The notes: generated by a model from the sequence alone, not told the origin. A stretch of 64,000 nucleotides of DNA from an uncultured Odoribacter sp. (GCA_934725835.1 CAKVCR010000001.1:13491-77490), one strand, 5' to 3'. Shown: positions 51,001 to 62,300, numbered from the stretch's first letter. Program-made: numbers and translations.

Positions 51001-51336
51001 GAATCTAAGTTTATTTATAGCGAGATAGACCAAAAGTATAAAGATATCATTGATGAAGCAACTAATCAGTTGGAAAGTTATAAGGCTGATATTGGTCAAT
51101 ATATGCAATTTAACGATGATGGATTGACTCTTGGAGCATTAACTTCCGCATTTAAAACAGTTATTGATAACAGAGGTATGTACTTCAAAGAAGGAGATAC
51201 AACCGTTGCATATATCAATAACAATCAATTATACATTCCTAATGCCGTTGTTGAGAACGCTTTAATTCTGGGTAAATTTTTCTTTAACCCTCATTCAAAT
51301 GGTGATGGAGGTGTTTCTCTGACATGGCAAGGATAA
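48049..51336 (+). CDS. Tail-associated protein (Tal)/baseplate hub with zinc finger, 1095 aa
   Basis: Follows Dit; length fits Tal-type tail-tip proteins. The N-terminal 400 residues contain the tail hub domain typical of the family (RYGDNFNSYGELSFDVYKYQ by position 40-60, and SFDGTSLYDAFQEIAKEINC). A zinc-binding CLACGHRDEFSHKCPKCG lies at residues 218-235, which is unusual for a tail protein. The C-terminal part has coiled coils and a beta-rich tail. It likely carries the opening at the tail tip and perhaps peptidase or host-wall binding. Confidence 0.78.
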   Translation: MAVRIRFDNTHNIIPPTFVLANRSGEKYGIVPASNIRYGDNFNSYGELSFDVYKYQNGKEYHLWNKLQNFKLLWCREYNTWFEITVAIDESNDLVKNIEAKSLGECETSQIMLYGIEINTEDDISRDDYKPTILYDPDNKDASLLHRIMEKAPNYKISHVDTSIKTIQRTFSFDGTSLYDAFQEIAKEINCIFIFNNGITADGKIAREISVYDLESYCLACGHRDEFSHKCPKCGSENILSGYGNETNIFVSVDNLAEDVNYKTDTDSVKNCFRLEAGDDLMTATIRNCNPNGSGYIWYISDELKSDMSDELATKLDEYDKLYNYYQNEYIAEIDASVLEKYNSLIDKYYETNKDLEKIPTSVTGYPSLMNAYYNTIDLYLYLNDSMMPDSSQQNTTAEREAAKLGYSSLSPVAVTDLKKASASTVNSAVLAMAKTIVDSRYQVKIKESTYSDNHVWTGNFTITNYSDEEDTAVSSLTNVTVNDEYQVFVEQKLKKSLSSASDSATNVTDLFKLSLSTFITEIKKYCLSRLTSFHDSCQSCINILIEQGISNKDAWENQVPDLYANLYQPYYDKLLALEDEIKLRESEIAIVTGTYDKDGDVKIIGMQIIIDNEKLTIQDTLDFEKYLGDLWLDFVSYRRDDTYSNDNYISDGLNNKELYDNAFEFIKSAQKEICKSATMQHTITASLKNLLAMKEFEPIYDYFEVGNWIRIRVDKQIYKLRLVSYSIEYDSIDDIDIEFSDVKTGLGYMSDVDSILNQSKSLTSSYNGVAHQANQGKKSKQQLEDWVTKGLALTKMKIIDNADNQNITWDSHGLLCKEYLPITDDYDDKQLKIINRGLYLTDDNWKTSKAGIGDFTFYNPESGEMEEAYGVIADTLVGNLILSEKVGVYNTQNSITMDEHGLTITTDATSEGANIMALTVQRKTLDSDNNEVTTPVMYLDGNGNLVLTGSLRIQAASDTSINTLNDLCDINRFGEQISNAVHTESKFIYSEIDQKYKDIIDEATNQLESYKADIGQYMQFNDDGLTLGALTSAFKTVIDNRGMYFKEGDTTVAYINNNQLYIPNAVVENALILGKFFFNPHSNGDGGVSLTWQG

Positions 51337-51361
51337 ATATAGATAAAAGGAGGTGTACCAA

Positions 51362-52825
51362 ATGGCTTTAAGTGGCACAGTCAATTCAAGTAATTATGAA
51401 GGTCGATATGTACAGCTAACATGGTCTGCTACTCAGTCTGTTGCCAATAACAACTCTACGATTTCGTGGGAATTAAAAGGTGCTGGACAAGGACAAGCTG
51501 GTTGGTACATGTCTGGTGGGTTCTATGTAGAAATTGCAGGAAATGTAGTGTGTAATTGGTCAACTGATACACGTATTAAGTTATATAATGGTACTTCTAT
51601 TGCAAGTGGTTCGCTTACAATTGGTCACAATGATGATGGTAGTAGATCATTTTCTGTAAACATACAAGCTGGTATTTATACATATGCAAGAAACTGTAGT
51701 GGTTCTGGAAATTTTACGCTTAATACGATTGCCAGAGCTTCTCAGCCATCTTGTATTACTTATCCAAATAACACACAAAATGTAGGTGATATTGGTGGTT
51801 CTTTTTATATTCATATGAATAAAAAAGCAAACTTCAAACATACTGTTCGTTATGCGTGGGGAAACTTATCTGAAACAATTGCAACAGGTGTTGGGGATAA
51901 TGTTCAATGGACAATACCGCTCAACTTTGCTAATCAGATTCCAAATTCTACCTCTGGTTGGGGAACAATTTATGTAGATACATATAATGGTTCAACGAAG
52001 ATTGGAACGAAATCATGTAGGTTTGATGCAACTGTTCCAGCTTCAATGAAACCTACTATTAAGTCTGCTTCTGTTGAGGTGGATAATAGCGCAAATTCTG
52101 TCATTAAAGAATGGGGATTATATGTTGCTGGGTATTCAAAAGTAAAAGTTAGTGCTACCGCAGATGGATCATATGGTTCTACGGTTAGTAGTTTTACCAT
52201 AAGTGGTGGATATTCTACAACTCAGTCTGGGGCTTCATTGTCATATACTGGTGATAAACTTACATCTTCTGGTGACAAGAGTTTTACTGTCGTTGCAAAG
52301 GATAGCCGTGGGCGTTCATCAGATTCTAAAAGTGCCGGAAATATTACTGTATACGCATATAGTAAGCCTTCTATTTCTGCATTTTCAGTTCAAAGAGGTT
52401 CTACATCAAAGAAAGTAGTCGTTAATGCAAATTGGAGTTTCTCGTCTGTTAATGGTAAGAATAGTGTAACTGCCACTCTTTTCTATAAACAGTCAACTTC
52501 AAATTCATGGTCAACTTACGGAACAATAACAAAAGGTGAGAGCATTACGCTTGATGCAGAATTTGCCGAAGAACACAGCTATAACTTTAAATTGGTTGTA
52601 AAAGATGCTGTCGGAAATTCAGTGCAAATTGAATCCTTTATTTCCACTATTGATGTTCTGCTTGATTTTAGAGCCGGTGGTAAAGGTCTTGGTATTGGAA
52701 AAATTGCAGAATCAGATGCAATGGAAGTAAATATGGACGCAATATTCATGAAAGGGATTTATGTGTATGACGATAAGGGTAATGCGATTACCCTAGAGAA
52801 TTATATTAAATCGTTGATTAAATAG
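51362..52825 (+). CDS. DUF859-like minor tail protein, 487 aa
   Basis: ATG 51362 after AAGGAGG. The sequence MALSGTVNSSNYEGRYVQLT, then WSATQSVANNNSTISWELKG, recalls DUF859, a family in siphoviruses of Gram-positive bacteria. The rest is a series of beta-rich, Ig/fibronectin-like modules (SGGYSTTQSGASLSYTGD; GNITVYAYSKPSISAFS). It likely forms a fibre or side structure on the tail tip. Confidence 0.72.
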   Translation: MALSGTVNSSNYEGRYVQLTWSATQSVANNNSTISWELKGAGQGQAGWYMSGGFYVEIAGNVVCNWSTDTRIKLYNGTSIASGSLTIGHNDDGSRSFSVNIQAGIYTYARNCSGSGNFTLNTIARASQPSCITYPNNTQNVGDIGGSFYIHMNKKANFKHTVRYAWGNLSETIATGVGDNVQWTIPLNFANQIPNSTSGWGTIYVDTYNGSTKIGTKSCRFDATVPASMKPTIKSASVEVDNSANSVIKEWGLYVAGYSKVKVSATADGSYGSTVSSFTISGGYSTTQSGASLSYTGDKLTSSGDKSFTVVAKDSRGRSSDSKSAGNITVYAYSKPSISAFSVQRGSTSKKVVVNANWSFSSVNGKNSVTATLFYKQSTSNSWSTYGTITKGESITLDAEFAEEHSYNFKLVVKDAVGNSVQIESFISTIDVLLDFRAGGKGLGIGKIAESDAMEVNMDAIFMKGIYVYDDKGNAITLENYIKSLIK

Positions 52826-52835
52826 GTGATAATAA

Positions 52836-53048
52836 ATGGAGAAACCAATTACAGTTGCGAAAAAGGAATTCGAGGATAAATTAACAGACTTGATAAATAC
52901 ATCTGGTCTTCCACCGATTATCCTCTCTCCTATTTTCAAAGAATTTCATAACAATATAAAACTCATGGAAAAACGGCAGCTTGACGCTGATACCGAAAGA
53001 TACATGAAGTTTTTAGAAGAAAATGGTGGTAAAGATGAAGTATCTTAG
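52836..53048 (+). CDS. Hypothetical small protein, 70 aa
   Basis: ATG with AGGTGATAATAA upstream; helical and charged (EKPITVAKKEFEDKLTDLIN, then LMEKRQLDADTERYMKFLEE). Overlaps the start of the next gene by 14 bases. Located at the head of the lysis block; function unknown. Confidence 0.65.
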   Translation: MEKPITVAKKEFEDKLTDLINTSGLPPIILSPIFKEFHNNIKLMEKRQLDADTERYMKFLEENGGKDEVS

Positions 53049-53439
53049 TCAAAGGGAATATGAGCGAAAACTCAAAGAGGTTCAACGTGAGAATGAATCC
53101 ATTGATAGATACAACAAACTCAAAAAGGAAAAACGCAAAGTATCTATTGATATAAAGAAGCCAACAACAGATAAGTTAATCGCAATTTATCTGTTCATTA
53201 TATTAAATATAATCCTTGTGTATTCTATGATAAGCATGTGGAATTTTGCAGATTTGTCTTGCCTGGGTGTTTTAGTTACTGATATTGCTGGTCAAGTAAT
53301 TACCTATTATATATATGCAAAAAAAGCCACAGCTCAGAATACCAAAGGTGGCATTACATACGACATGGCGATGTTGGAGCATGGATTATCAGACGTAAAT
53401 AATGATGTTGGTACTTCTGATAGTTCTGCACAAGGTTAG
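53035..53439 (+). CDS. Two-helix membrane protein, possible holin-like, 134 aa
   Basis: Charged coiled-coil start, then two hydrophobic segments near residues 50-72 (LIAIYLFIILNIILVYSMIS) and 78-97 (LSCLGVLVTDIAGQVITYYI). The tail is polar. The layout fits a holin-like or antiholin-like protein next to the holin gene, but could also be another membrane factor. The start may be ATG 53035 or an in-frame ATG 53023. Confidence 0.6.
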   Translation: MKYLSQREYERKLKEVQRENESIDRYNKLKKEKRKVSIDIKKPTTDKLIAIYLFIILNIILVYSMISMWNFADLSCLGVLVTDIAGQVITYYIYAKKATAQNTKGGITYDMAMLEHGLSDVNNDVGTSDSSAQG

Positions 53440-53450
53440 GAGGAAGCATT

Positions 53451-53840
53451 ATGCAGGGAGTACAGAACTTTTTGCAGTTGTTAAATGACAACTGGATTAC
53501 AATTCTTGTTTGTCTTGGTTGTGTTGCTGGTATTGTGAGAAAAACTGTTGATTTCTTTTCTAAGTCAGATGACGAAAAAGTAGAAATCGCAAAATCTCAG
53601 ATTCAGGAAACAATCTTGAAAATGATTTCTGATGCAGAATGTGAATGGGAAGATTGGAATGCTGCTGGTTCTATCAAACGTTCACAGGTTATCGAAGAGA
53701 TTTATAGAAAATATCCTATTCTTTCAAAGGTTAAGGATCAGGCTGCTTTGACAGAATGGATTGATAATCAAATCAAAGAATCTCTTAAAACATTGAGAGA
53801 AATTGTTGCGACAAACACAGAAGATTCTAAAACTGAATAA
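53451..53840 (+). CDS. Holin candidate, 129 aa
   Basis: A single N-terminal hydrophobic segment (NDNWITILVCLGCVAGIVRK, residues 12-30) is followed by a helical charged tail (KVEIAKSQIQETILKMISDA). This resembles LLH-type phage holins, which make membrane pores for the endolysin. Directly before the endolysin gene. GGAGG ribosome site. Terminator follows it. Confidence 0.72.
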   Translation: MQGVQNFLQLLNDNWITILVCLGCVAGIVRKTVDFFSKSDDEKVEIAKSQIQETILKMISDAECEWEDWNAAGSIKRSQVIEEIYRKYPILSKVKDQAALTEWIDNQIKESLKTLREIVATNTEDSKTE

Positions 53841-53852
53841 GAACTGTTGATT

Positions 53853-53881
53853 GAGGGTGGCTGATAACCACTCTCTTTTTT
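53853..53881 (+). terminator. Intrinsic terminator
   Basis: GAGGGTGG and CCACTCTC, 8-bp stem with one wobble, then TTTTTT. Lies between holin and endolysin. Confidence 0.85.
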
Positions 53882-53895
53882 ATAAGGAGTAAATT

Positions 53896-55542
53896 ATGAG
53901 TTTACATGGAAATTCTGTAGAGGAAAGAATATGGAATTATCTTTATGAAAAAATCGGGAACAAATTTGGTGTAGCTGGTTTAATGGGCAATCTTTACGCT
54001 GAATCTGGACTTATTTTTAATCGTGTAGAAATGCTTTGTTTGAAGCGATTAAAAGAAAACGGAAAAACCTATACGGATGCCACTTATACTGCCGATGTTG
54101 ACAGTGGAAAGATTAGCAGAGCTGAATTCTTAAATCCACTTCCAGGCAAAGTATATGGCTATTCAATCGCCCAATGGACAAGTACCAATAGAAAAGCCGG
54201 ATTATATGATTCCGCAAAAGCTAAAGGCGTTTCTATTGCAGACGAAGAGAACTGTTTGGAATTCTTATTAACAGAGTTGAATGGTTCTTATAAATCTGTA
54301 ATGTCTGTTTTGAAAAATGCAAAATCTGTCCGTGAAGCATCCGACATTGTATTGAAGAAATTTGAAGTACCGGCAAACATGGGTACTTCTGTTCAGGAGA
54401 AACGTGCTAGTTACGGACAAAATTATTACAATAAATACGCCAAAATAAATGGCGTATCATCATTAGGAGGTAACACTATGACTGAAAGCGAATTAAGACG
54501 TAAAGTTGCTACTTGGCTTGACAGCTATCTTGGTTGTGCTGAAGGCTCTGCTAAACATAGAGAAATTCTTTCTATCTTCAATAACAGTAGACTTTGCACA
54601 CGATATACCATGACAGTAAATGATGCTTGGTGTGCTACTGCTGTTTCTGCTGCATTTATCGCATGTGGTTTGACAAGCATTTTCCCATGTGTTGAATGCT
54701 CATGTAACAACATGATTACAAAAGCGAAAAACGCCGGAATCTGGATTGAGAATGATGCCTATGTTCCAAAGGTCGGAGATGTTATTCTCTACGACTGGCA
54801 GGATAATGGTGTTGGTGACAATATGGGTTCTGCCGATCATGTTGGTATTGTGTACAGTGTTTCCGGCAATTCATTTGTAGTAATTGAAGGAAATTATTCT
54901 AACACAGTAAAGAAAAGAAACCTTGTTGTTAATCAGAGATGTATTCGTGGCTTTATCGCACCGAAATATTCTTCAAAAGCAACATCTTCTACTCCGTCTA
55001 CACCTTCTACCCCTTCCAAACCTACAACTTCTACTTCAACAAAATTGAATAGTACAGTTAAATGGAAAGGTACTACTATCACAGAACTGAATGTAAGAAA
55101 ATGGGCTGGTACAGAAAATGCCACATGTTCATTTAGTCCGCTTAAAGCGAATGTTTCTGTTGATGTGTGTGATTCTGTAAAAGCAAAAGACGGATCTACT
55201 TGGTATTACATCAAGTATAACGGAAAATATGGTTTCGTACATAGTTCATATGTAAGAAGCACTTCTGCTTCTACCAGTTCACCGGCTACATCAAGTTCAA
55301 AAGTTGAAGGGGCACAGAACTTCAATAAGGCAATCGCCGGAACTTACAAAGTAACTTCAAGCGATGGTCTGAATCTGAGACTTGGTGCAGGAACTTCAAA
55401 AGGTAAAATCCTTACTATTCCTAGTGGCGGTACAGTGAAGTGCTATGGCTACTACAATGTATCTGGTGGTGTGAAATGGTACTATGTTGCCTACAAAACA
55501 TACACTGGATATGTTTCAAGCCAGTATTTGAAAAAACAATAA
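53896..55542 (+). CDS. Endolysin: tail-lysozyme, CHAP and two SH3 domains, 548 aa
   Basis: Degrades peptidoglycan. Residues 1-185 match the phage tail lysozyme family (IWNYLYEKIGNKFGVAGLMG). Residues about 205-355 form a CHAP amidase/endopeptidase domain with catalytic C246 (NDAWCATAVS) and H315 (SADHVGIVY). A Ser/Thr/Pro linker (STPSTPSTPSKPTTS) leads to two SH3-type wall-binding repeats (LNVRKWAGTENATCSF and LNLRLGAGTSKGK). At residue 195 there is AGGAGG plus ATG (54465-54480) in frame, so a shorter 354-residue CHAP-SH3 form may also be made. The tail lysozyme plus CHAP combination is typical of phages of Clostridia. Confidence 0.9.
   Translation: MSLHGNSVEERIWNYLYEKIGNKFGVAGLMGNLYAESGLIFNRVEMLCLKRLKENGKTYTDATYTADVDSGKISRAEFLNPLPGKVYGYSIAQWTSTNRKAGLYDSAKAKGVSIADEENCLEFLLTELNGSYKSVMSVLKNAKSVREASDIVLKKFEVPANMGTSVQEKRASYGQNYYNKYAKINGVSSLGGNTMTESELRRKVATWLDSYLGCAEGSAKHREILSIFNNSRLCTRYTMTVNDAWCATAVSAAFIACGLTSIFPCVECSCNNMITKAKNAGIWIENDAYVPKVGDVILYDWQDNGVGDNMGSADHVGIVYSVSGNSFVVIEGNYSNTVKKRNLVVNQRCIRGFIAPKYSSKATSSTPSTPSTPSKPTTSTSTKLNSTVKWKGTTITELNVRKWAGTENATCSFSPLKANVSVDVCDSVKAKDGSTWYYIKYNGKYGFVHSSYVRSTSASTSSPATSSSKVEGAQNFNKAIAGTYKVTSSDGLNLRLGAGTSKGKILTIPSGGTVKCYGYYNVSGGVKWYYVAYKTYTGYVSSQYLKKQ
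54465..54480 (+). promoter_or_regulatory. Internal ribosome binding site and start in the endolysin
   Basis: AGGAGG (54465-54470), seven bases later ATG (54478-54480), in frame with the endolysin. Ideal Shine-Dalgarno spacing. Would yield a 354-aa protein from residue 195. Confidence 0.65.
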
Positions 55543-55551
55543 GAAAGCTAT

Positions 55552-55579
55552 GATGGTGGTGGATTTTTCTGCCACCATC
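55552..55579 (+). other. Hairpin after the endolysin gene
   Basis: GATGGTGG (55552-55559) pairs with CCACCATC (55572-55579); no T-run follows, so it may be a stabilising or processing hairpin. Confidence 0.4.
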
Positions 55580-55597
55580 TAGTGTGGAGTGAATAAA

Positions 55598-56212
55598 TTG
55601 ATTGAATATATTGAATATTTGAATGTTCCAACAAAGGTTGCACTCTCCATTGTTGCATTGTTCCTGATAACACAAGTTGTCGGTGAATTGATGGAATTAC
55701 AAGGAAAGGTTGTTCCTGAGTTTGTGAAGATTCGTAAATACTTTTCTCGCAAAAAGCAAGAAAGGGAAATTCTACGTCAAGTTCCTGAAACATTAAGGGA
55801 AGTTCAACAGTCACTTAATGAATTCAAATCTCACTACGATACGGATAACATTCGTATGAGGGATGATTGGATTAAAAGTGTAAATGAAAGTCTGAAAGAA
55901 AATGATAAATGGATTAAGGAATTTGATAAGAAGCTGGATAAAAATAATGCCGATACTCTGTCTCTACTCATAGAGAATAAGCGTAATACTGTTATTGCTT
56001 TTGCATCGAAAGTTGTTGACGAAAACAGTTCCGTTACAAGAGAGGAATTCAACCGTGTATTCAAGCTGTACAAAGAGTATGAGGATATTATCAAAGACAA
56101 TAATCTGACAAATGGTGAGATTGATATTGCATATCATATTATTATGGATGCTTATGAAACCCATATGAAAAATCATTCATTTGTTGAAGATGTGCGTGGA
56201 TATAATATCTAA
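55598..56212 (+). CDS. Membrane-anchored coiled-coil protein, 204 aa
   Basis: No ATG; TTG 55598 with GTGGAGTG upstream is preferred over the GTG at 55589. One hydrophobic segment near residues 13-31 (VALSIVALFLITQVVGELM), then charged coiled coil (LREVQQSLNEFKSHYDT, then ESLKENDKWIKEFDKKLDK) and an acidic tail. Placed between endolysin and receptor gene; could be a holin-related or spanin-like factor, but Gram-positive hosts do not need spanins. Function unknown. Confidence 0.6.
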   Translation: MIEYIEYLNVPTKVALSIVALFLITQVVGELMELQGKVVPEFVKIRKYFSRKKQEREILRQVPETLREVQQSLNEFKSHYDTDNIRMRDDWIKSVNESLKENDKWIKEFDKKLDKNNADTLSLLIENKRNTVIAFASKVVDENSSVTREEFNRVFKLYKEYEDIIKDNNLTNGEIDIAYHIIMDAYETHMKNHSFVEDVRGYNI

Positions 56213-56296
56213 ATTCGCACATTCTTTTTGGTTTGGTTGGCTATATATCCGACCAAAAACCAAATAAAACTATAATTTTATAAAAAGAGAAAACCT

Positions 56297-56325
56297 TAGA
56301 GCGGATTACTCCGCTCTATTTTTAA
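56297..56325 (+). terminator. Intrinsic terminator
   Basis: TAGAGCGG and CCGCTCTA form an 8-bp stem with a 6-nt loop, followed by TTTTTAAT. Separates the receptor gene from the lysis block. Confidence 0.9.
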
Positions 56326-56343
56326 TGGGAGGAAAAAAGACAT

Positions 56344-59300
56344 ATGGATATATTAGTTAATGTTGCGAATCAGAAATTGAAAATTGCAACTAATCTAAAA
56401 TCTTTAGTAGCCGGTACACAAGAATTTGTGCGTTTTGTCTTTAACTTGACTGGTGACTGGGATGACCTTTTAACATTTGCTCAGTTTAGACAAAATGGTG
56501 TTGCTTATAATCAATATTTGGATGATGAGAAAAGCGCATACCTCCCGGCTGAAATTGGTACTGGTACATGTACTCTTATGCTCTATGGTAGCAATAAGAA
56601 AACCATTGCCACAACAAACTATCTTATTCTGTCAATTGATGAGAATATTTTAGTTTCTGACGCTAACAGTACAGAGATATCAGAATCATTATATACTCAG
56701 CTTGTTACAAAAGTAAATTCTCTGACTACATGGAACGAACAGAATTCCGCTGATCTTGTCGCAAAAGACAAAGAACTTCAAGAACAGGTAAATAAGAAAG
56801 CAAATCAAATCGACCTTGATGCGGAAATCACAAGAGCAAAGAAAGCTGAGACAGAAAACTCCAATGCTATTAAATTAAAAGCGAGTCAGTCAGAAGTCGA
56901 TGATTTAGCACTGAAAGTTACTCAGCTTGAGAATAATGAGGTTGTTGCTAATCTTATTACGGAAGCTGTTCAGAAGGAACTTACTCAGTATCTTGAAAGT
57001 GGTAAATTGGCAGAAATGACAATCCAGGATAAAAGTATTTCCAGAAAAAAAGTAGATGCCAACTTTGAAACTACACTTGTAAAAGCGGATAATGCTATGC
57101 AGCCAAGTGTATATGATCCACAAAAACTTGCCATTGACGTATATTCATACGCACAAGCTAAAGCCGATACTGTTCAGAAAAACTTGAACGATGTAAAAAC
57201 AGAACTGCAAGACGGTTATAAACTTACAGACACTCTTGTTTACAACAAAATTGGTGATGCTATTCGTGGTGCGGTTTCATTGTCACGTACATATGCACAA
57301 GCTCTGTTAGCTGATTATAAAGCATTTACAATTGAAATTCGTGATTCTCTTCCAGTAACAGGAGAATCTTTGACATTCTATCTTATTCCAAATAAAGCCC
57401 ATACTGGATATGATAAGTATTGGTGGATTACAGATAGCGAAGGAAATTCTAAATGGGATGTATTTGGTTCTGCCACTACTCTTGTTGTTACGGAATTGCC
57501 GGAAGTTGGTGATGAAGATACTGACTATATCTTGAAATCATCTTCTGGATGTCTGTATTACAAATATATTGATGGAAATTGGAATGTTGTTGCTGGTTCA
57601 ATCGCTGATGTGGTAAGCAAATTACCAGAAACGGGAAATGAATTTACAGATTATTACGTGTTGAATGAAAGTGGTTCATATGTTCATCATAGATGGATTA
57701 ACGGAAGTTTCCGAGAAATTGGTGGTAATTCATATACAAAAGATGAATTAGACACAATGATTGTAAAAATCAATGATAGTATTTCTACGGCTAATGACAA
57801 TATTGCACGATTAGGCAATAAAACAGATGCAACAGATTTGAATGTATCTAGTCTTAGTAAAGCTGTTACTTCTTTGCAGCAAGAACTTTCTAATCTCGAT
57901 GTTGAAGGATATACATACTATGCAACATATAATACTGATGGTTTATTCCAGCTTATCGAAGTAAAAGATGATGTTGAAACTGTAAAAAGCCAGTTCACTA
58001 TTAAAGGCGGTGGCGGTGGAGATATCAAACCTACAACAAACTTAACTGTCGATCGTGTCACAGAATCACCATTGATTATTACAACAACAGATAAAGCAGA
58101 AATCAAAATTCTCTTCTCTTGTACTGATGCAGACGGAGAATTTATTGATGCTAACTATGTATGGAAATCTGGTAATAATACTGTGTTATCTGGTGCGCTT
58201 GTGCAAGGAACGAATAAGTTTGATTTGTCAGACTATGTTACTGTCGGAACACAGAAATTCACATTGACTGTAACTGATGAAACTGGAAACATGGTTGTAA
58301 AAGCATGGACTGTACAAGTAGTAGATGTCAGACTGGAATCTACCTTTAGTGATAGATATACTTATCCAGCCGGAAAGACAGTCAACTTCACATATACACC
58401 ATACGGATCTATTTCTAAAGACGTACATATTAAACTTGATGGAGTAGAAATTGCTTCTGTAAGCACTTCTGCTTCTGGTACTTTGCAATCTTATACTCTT
58501 CCAGCACAAGAACATGGTGCGCATTTATTGGAATGTTATGTTACTGCTGTCGTAAATAACAAGACAATTGAAACGGAACATATTTATAAGGATATTATCT
58601 GGTTCGATGAAAATTCTGATGTACCTGTTATCGGTTGTATTTACAGACACGATCATTATGGTAATGTAGCTGCAAAGCAGTATAACACTACAAGTATTCC
58701 TTATGTTGTTTACGATCCAAATACAGATGCACCTTCTGTTACATTGGAAATTGATGGTAAAGTAAATTCAACACTGTCATTGAGTCAAGCATATAATACC
58801 TGGGCTTACAAGACTGATGTTGTTGCAATTCATACATTGGTTATTAAATGTAAGAATACATTTGTAACTATCAAATTAGATGTTAAAGAACTTGGAATTG
58901 ATATCAACCCTGTAACTGGCGGTCTTGCTTTTGATTTTAACCCAACTGGTTATTCAAACAGTAGCGAAAATAGACTTTGGAAAGATAAAAATACAGGTGT
59001 TGCAATGTCTGTCTCTGATAACTTCGACTGGTCTAATGGTGGTTATCAGATTGACGATGAAGGAAATCAGTATTTTTGTGTAAAAGCCGGAACTTCTGCC
59101 GTTATTGATTACAACCTTTTTGGTCGTGATGCAAGTTTATATGGTGCTGAGTTCAAAGCCGTATTTAAAGTAACTAATGTTCAGAAAATAGATGCCACAT
59201 TTTTATCATGTCAAGCCGATTCAACAGTTGTCGGATTGCAAATGAATGCACATGAAGCATATCTGAAATCAAGCATTGATTCTTTATATGTACCTTATAG

Positions 59301-62300
59301 TGAGGAAGATATCATTGAATTTGAGTACAATATCAATACCATCAATACAGAAGATTCAGATGCTACTTCTATCATCATGAGTTATGAAGATGGTGTTGGC
59401 GCAAGACCTATGATTTACGATTCAACCCATAGATTGTATCAGTATGCTCCTGTACCTATCACGATAGGTTCTCCATACTGTGATGTACATATTTACAGAA
59501 TGAAAGCATATGAGGCAGCTCTGAGTGATTCTGATATCCTGTCTAACTTTATTGCAGATTCAAGAGATTCTGACACAATGATTTCTCGTTATGACAGAAA
59601 CCAGATTTACAACGAAAATAACGAACTTACACCTGAAAGCGTTGCTGCTGCTTGCCCAGATCTTCGTGTCATTAAAATTGAAGCACCGTATTTCACAAAT
59701 GACAAAAAGGATTTCGTAAAGAATACTTCTATGGAATGTATCTACAAGAATGGTGATCCTGTTCTTGACAACTGGAAATTCACAAACTGTTATCATGCTG
59801 GACAAGGTACGACTTCTAATGAGTATGGATATGCCGGAAGAAATATTGATGTAATCTGTTGTTTTGATGGTATTCATCAAGCTACAGGAAAAATCAAACT
59901 TGATCCAAACTATATCACTCAGCTTGTACTTGGTGATGGAACTAAATACACAGATGGTAAGGGTAAAGTTTCTCTTACAAGAAATTCTGTTCCTAACAAC
60001 TGGTGGAACTTTAAGGTAAATATTGCTTCTTCTGAAAATGCTAACAATGCATTGCTCCAGAAACGATTTAATGATTATCTCCCATATCAGTCACTTGGCA
60101 ATAAGAGAGATTCAAAAGTTAAAAATTCTATGGAGTTTGTAAACTGTGTAATTTTCATCAAAGAGAATAATCCAGATGTTTCCACTCATAGAGAGTTTGC
60201 CGATACAAACTGGCACTTCTACGCAATTGGTAACATGGGCGATTCTAAGAAAACGGATAATTCCAGAGCTTATGATCCTACGGACATGAATGAATTTTGT
60301 GTTGAAATCAGTGATAACACTTTGGACAACTCTACATTCCAAACTGGTGTAACTGATTCAAAAGGAAAGATGGTATATCCAATTTCTACATCTCAGTGGA
60401 AAGCAGGGAATAAGGCATACGATGCTCTTTACAATGACTGGGATGGTTCTTTTGAATTCCGTTATGATTGTTGCGGAGATTCTAAAGATGGCGTATCTAC
60501 ATCTTCAGATGAAGAAAAAGAGGCACAACGTCTTAAAAATAAACAAGTTTGGCGTGAATTTTATGAATGGGTAATTACTTCATCAGATGAGAATTTCGTC
60601 AATGAATATAACGACTGGTGCATTGAAAGTTCTATGCTGTATTTATATCTGTTCACAGAACGATATACAATGATAGATAATAGAGCTAAAAATACATTCT
60701 GGCACTTCGCTAAAACTGGTAACTTCCATGCGGTTAAACATCCAAAAACAACTATGCTTCATACATATTGTGAGTTGGTTGGTAGTGAATATGTTAAAAC
60801 ATCTGATACATCTGTGTCTTCTGGAAAAACATATTACACAGAGTATGCATTCGATTTGTGGGACTATGATAACGATACTGCTCTTGGTATCAATAACTCT
60901 GGTGAGCTTACTATGAGCTATGGTAAAGAGGATATTGATTATAAGACAGATGGTGTACCTAGTTCTGGTTATATCTTCAATGCTGCTGAAAGTGTATTCT
61001 GGTGTAGAACAAGAGATTTGATGAAATCAAAACTTTCTACATTATATCAGTCAATTAGTGCAAACTGTTGGAGTGCAAACCACTTAATCAATGAGTTTGA
61101 TGCTTGGCAAGAACAATTCCCAGAGGAATTATGGAGACTTGATATTGAGCGTAAATATTATCGTACATATCAAGGCGGTGGTTTGAACGGTACTCCTACC
61201 ACACGTTTCTTATCCGAAATGATGAATGGACGTAAGAAATATCAACGTAGACAATGGGAAAGAGATCAAGAGGCTTATGTTGGTACGAAGTATCTTACTT
61301 CTACTGTACGTGCCGATCAGATTATGTTCCGTTGTAACACACCTACTGGTAGCGATATCGTTGTAAAACCAAACTATACATTGCATATTGTTCCATATTC
61401 AGATATGTATTTGTCTGTAATGTTTGGTAACTCTTCTCCGACTCAGGTTCGTGCGAAGGCTGGCATTGAGTATGAGATTGAATGTCCGTACACTACAATG
61501 GATGATACGGCTGTATTGATTTACTGTGCTTCAAGAATTCAGGAACTTAACGATTTGTCCGCATGTTATATTCATGATAATGATTTTTCTAAGGCAACAA
61601 AAATTAGAAAACTGGTTATTGGTAATACTACAGAGGGCTACGGTAACTCATTCCTTACAACACTTAACTTAGGTGCGAATAAGATTCTCGAAGAACTTGA
61701 TATAAGAAACTGCCACAACTTGACTGGTTCTATCAACCTTTCAAACTGTGGAAACCTTGTTAAACTGTATGCAGAAGGAACAATTCTGACAGGTGTGCTT
61801 TTTGCCACAAACGGTAAAATTGCTATTGCTCACCTTCCTGCTACAATTAACAGCATGACAATGAGAAACTTGAATTATCTTACGGATTTGCAAGTTGCTT
61901 CTTACGACAATCTTGAATCACTTACCGTTGAAAATTCAATAGTTGATGAACTGTCAATTGTTAGAATTGCCTTGAAGACACTGCAAACCTTACGTTTAAT
62001 TGGTATCAATTGGACGCTGAGTGATACTACATTGCTTAACCAGATTCTTAAAATGAGTAATTCTATGCTTTCTGGTAGTGTATATGTAAGTGGTCAGATT
62101 CGTAATCAGGAACTCTTGAAGTATGAAAATGCTTGGGGAGATTTGGAAGTTACATATGATCCACAAAACTTAGTTCCACAGTATCTTGTTACTTTCGTCA
62201 ATTCCAATGGTGATAAGTTATATGAGATGTGGGTAGACCGTGGTGCTGCCCCGGAAGATCCTGTTTCTGCTGGATATATTCAGACACCTACACTGCCTAG

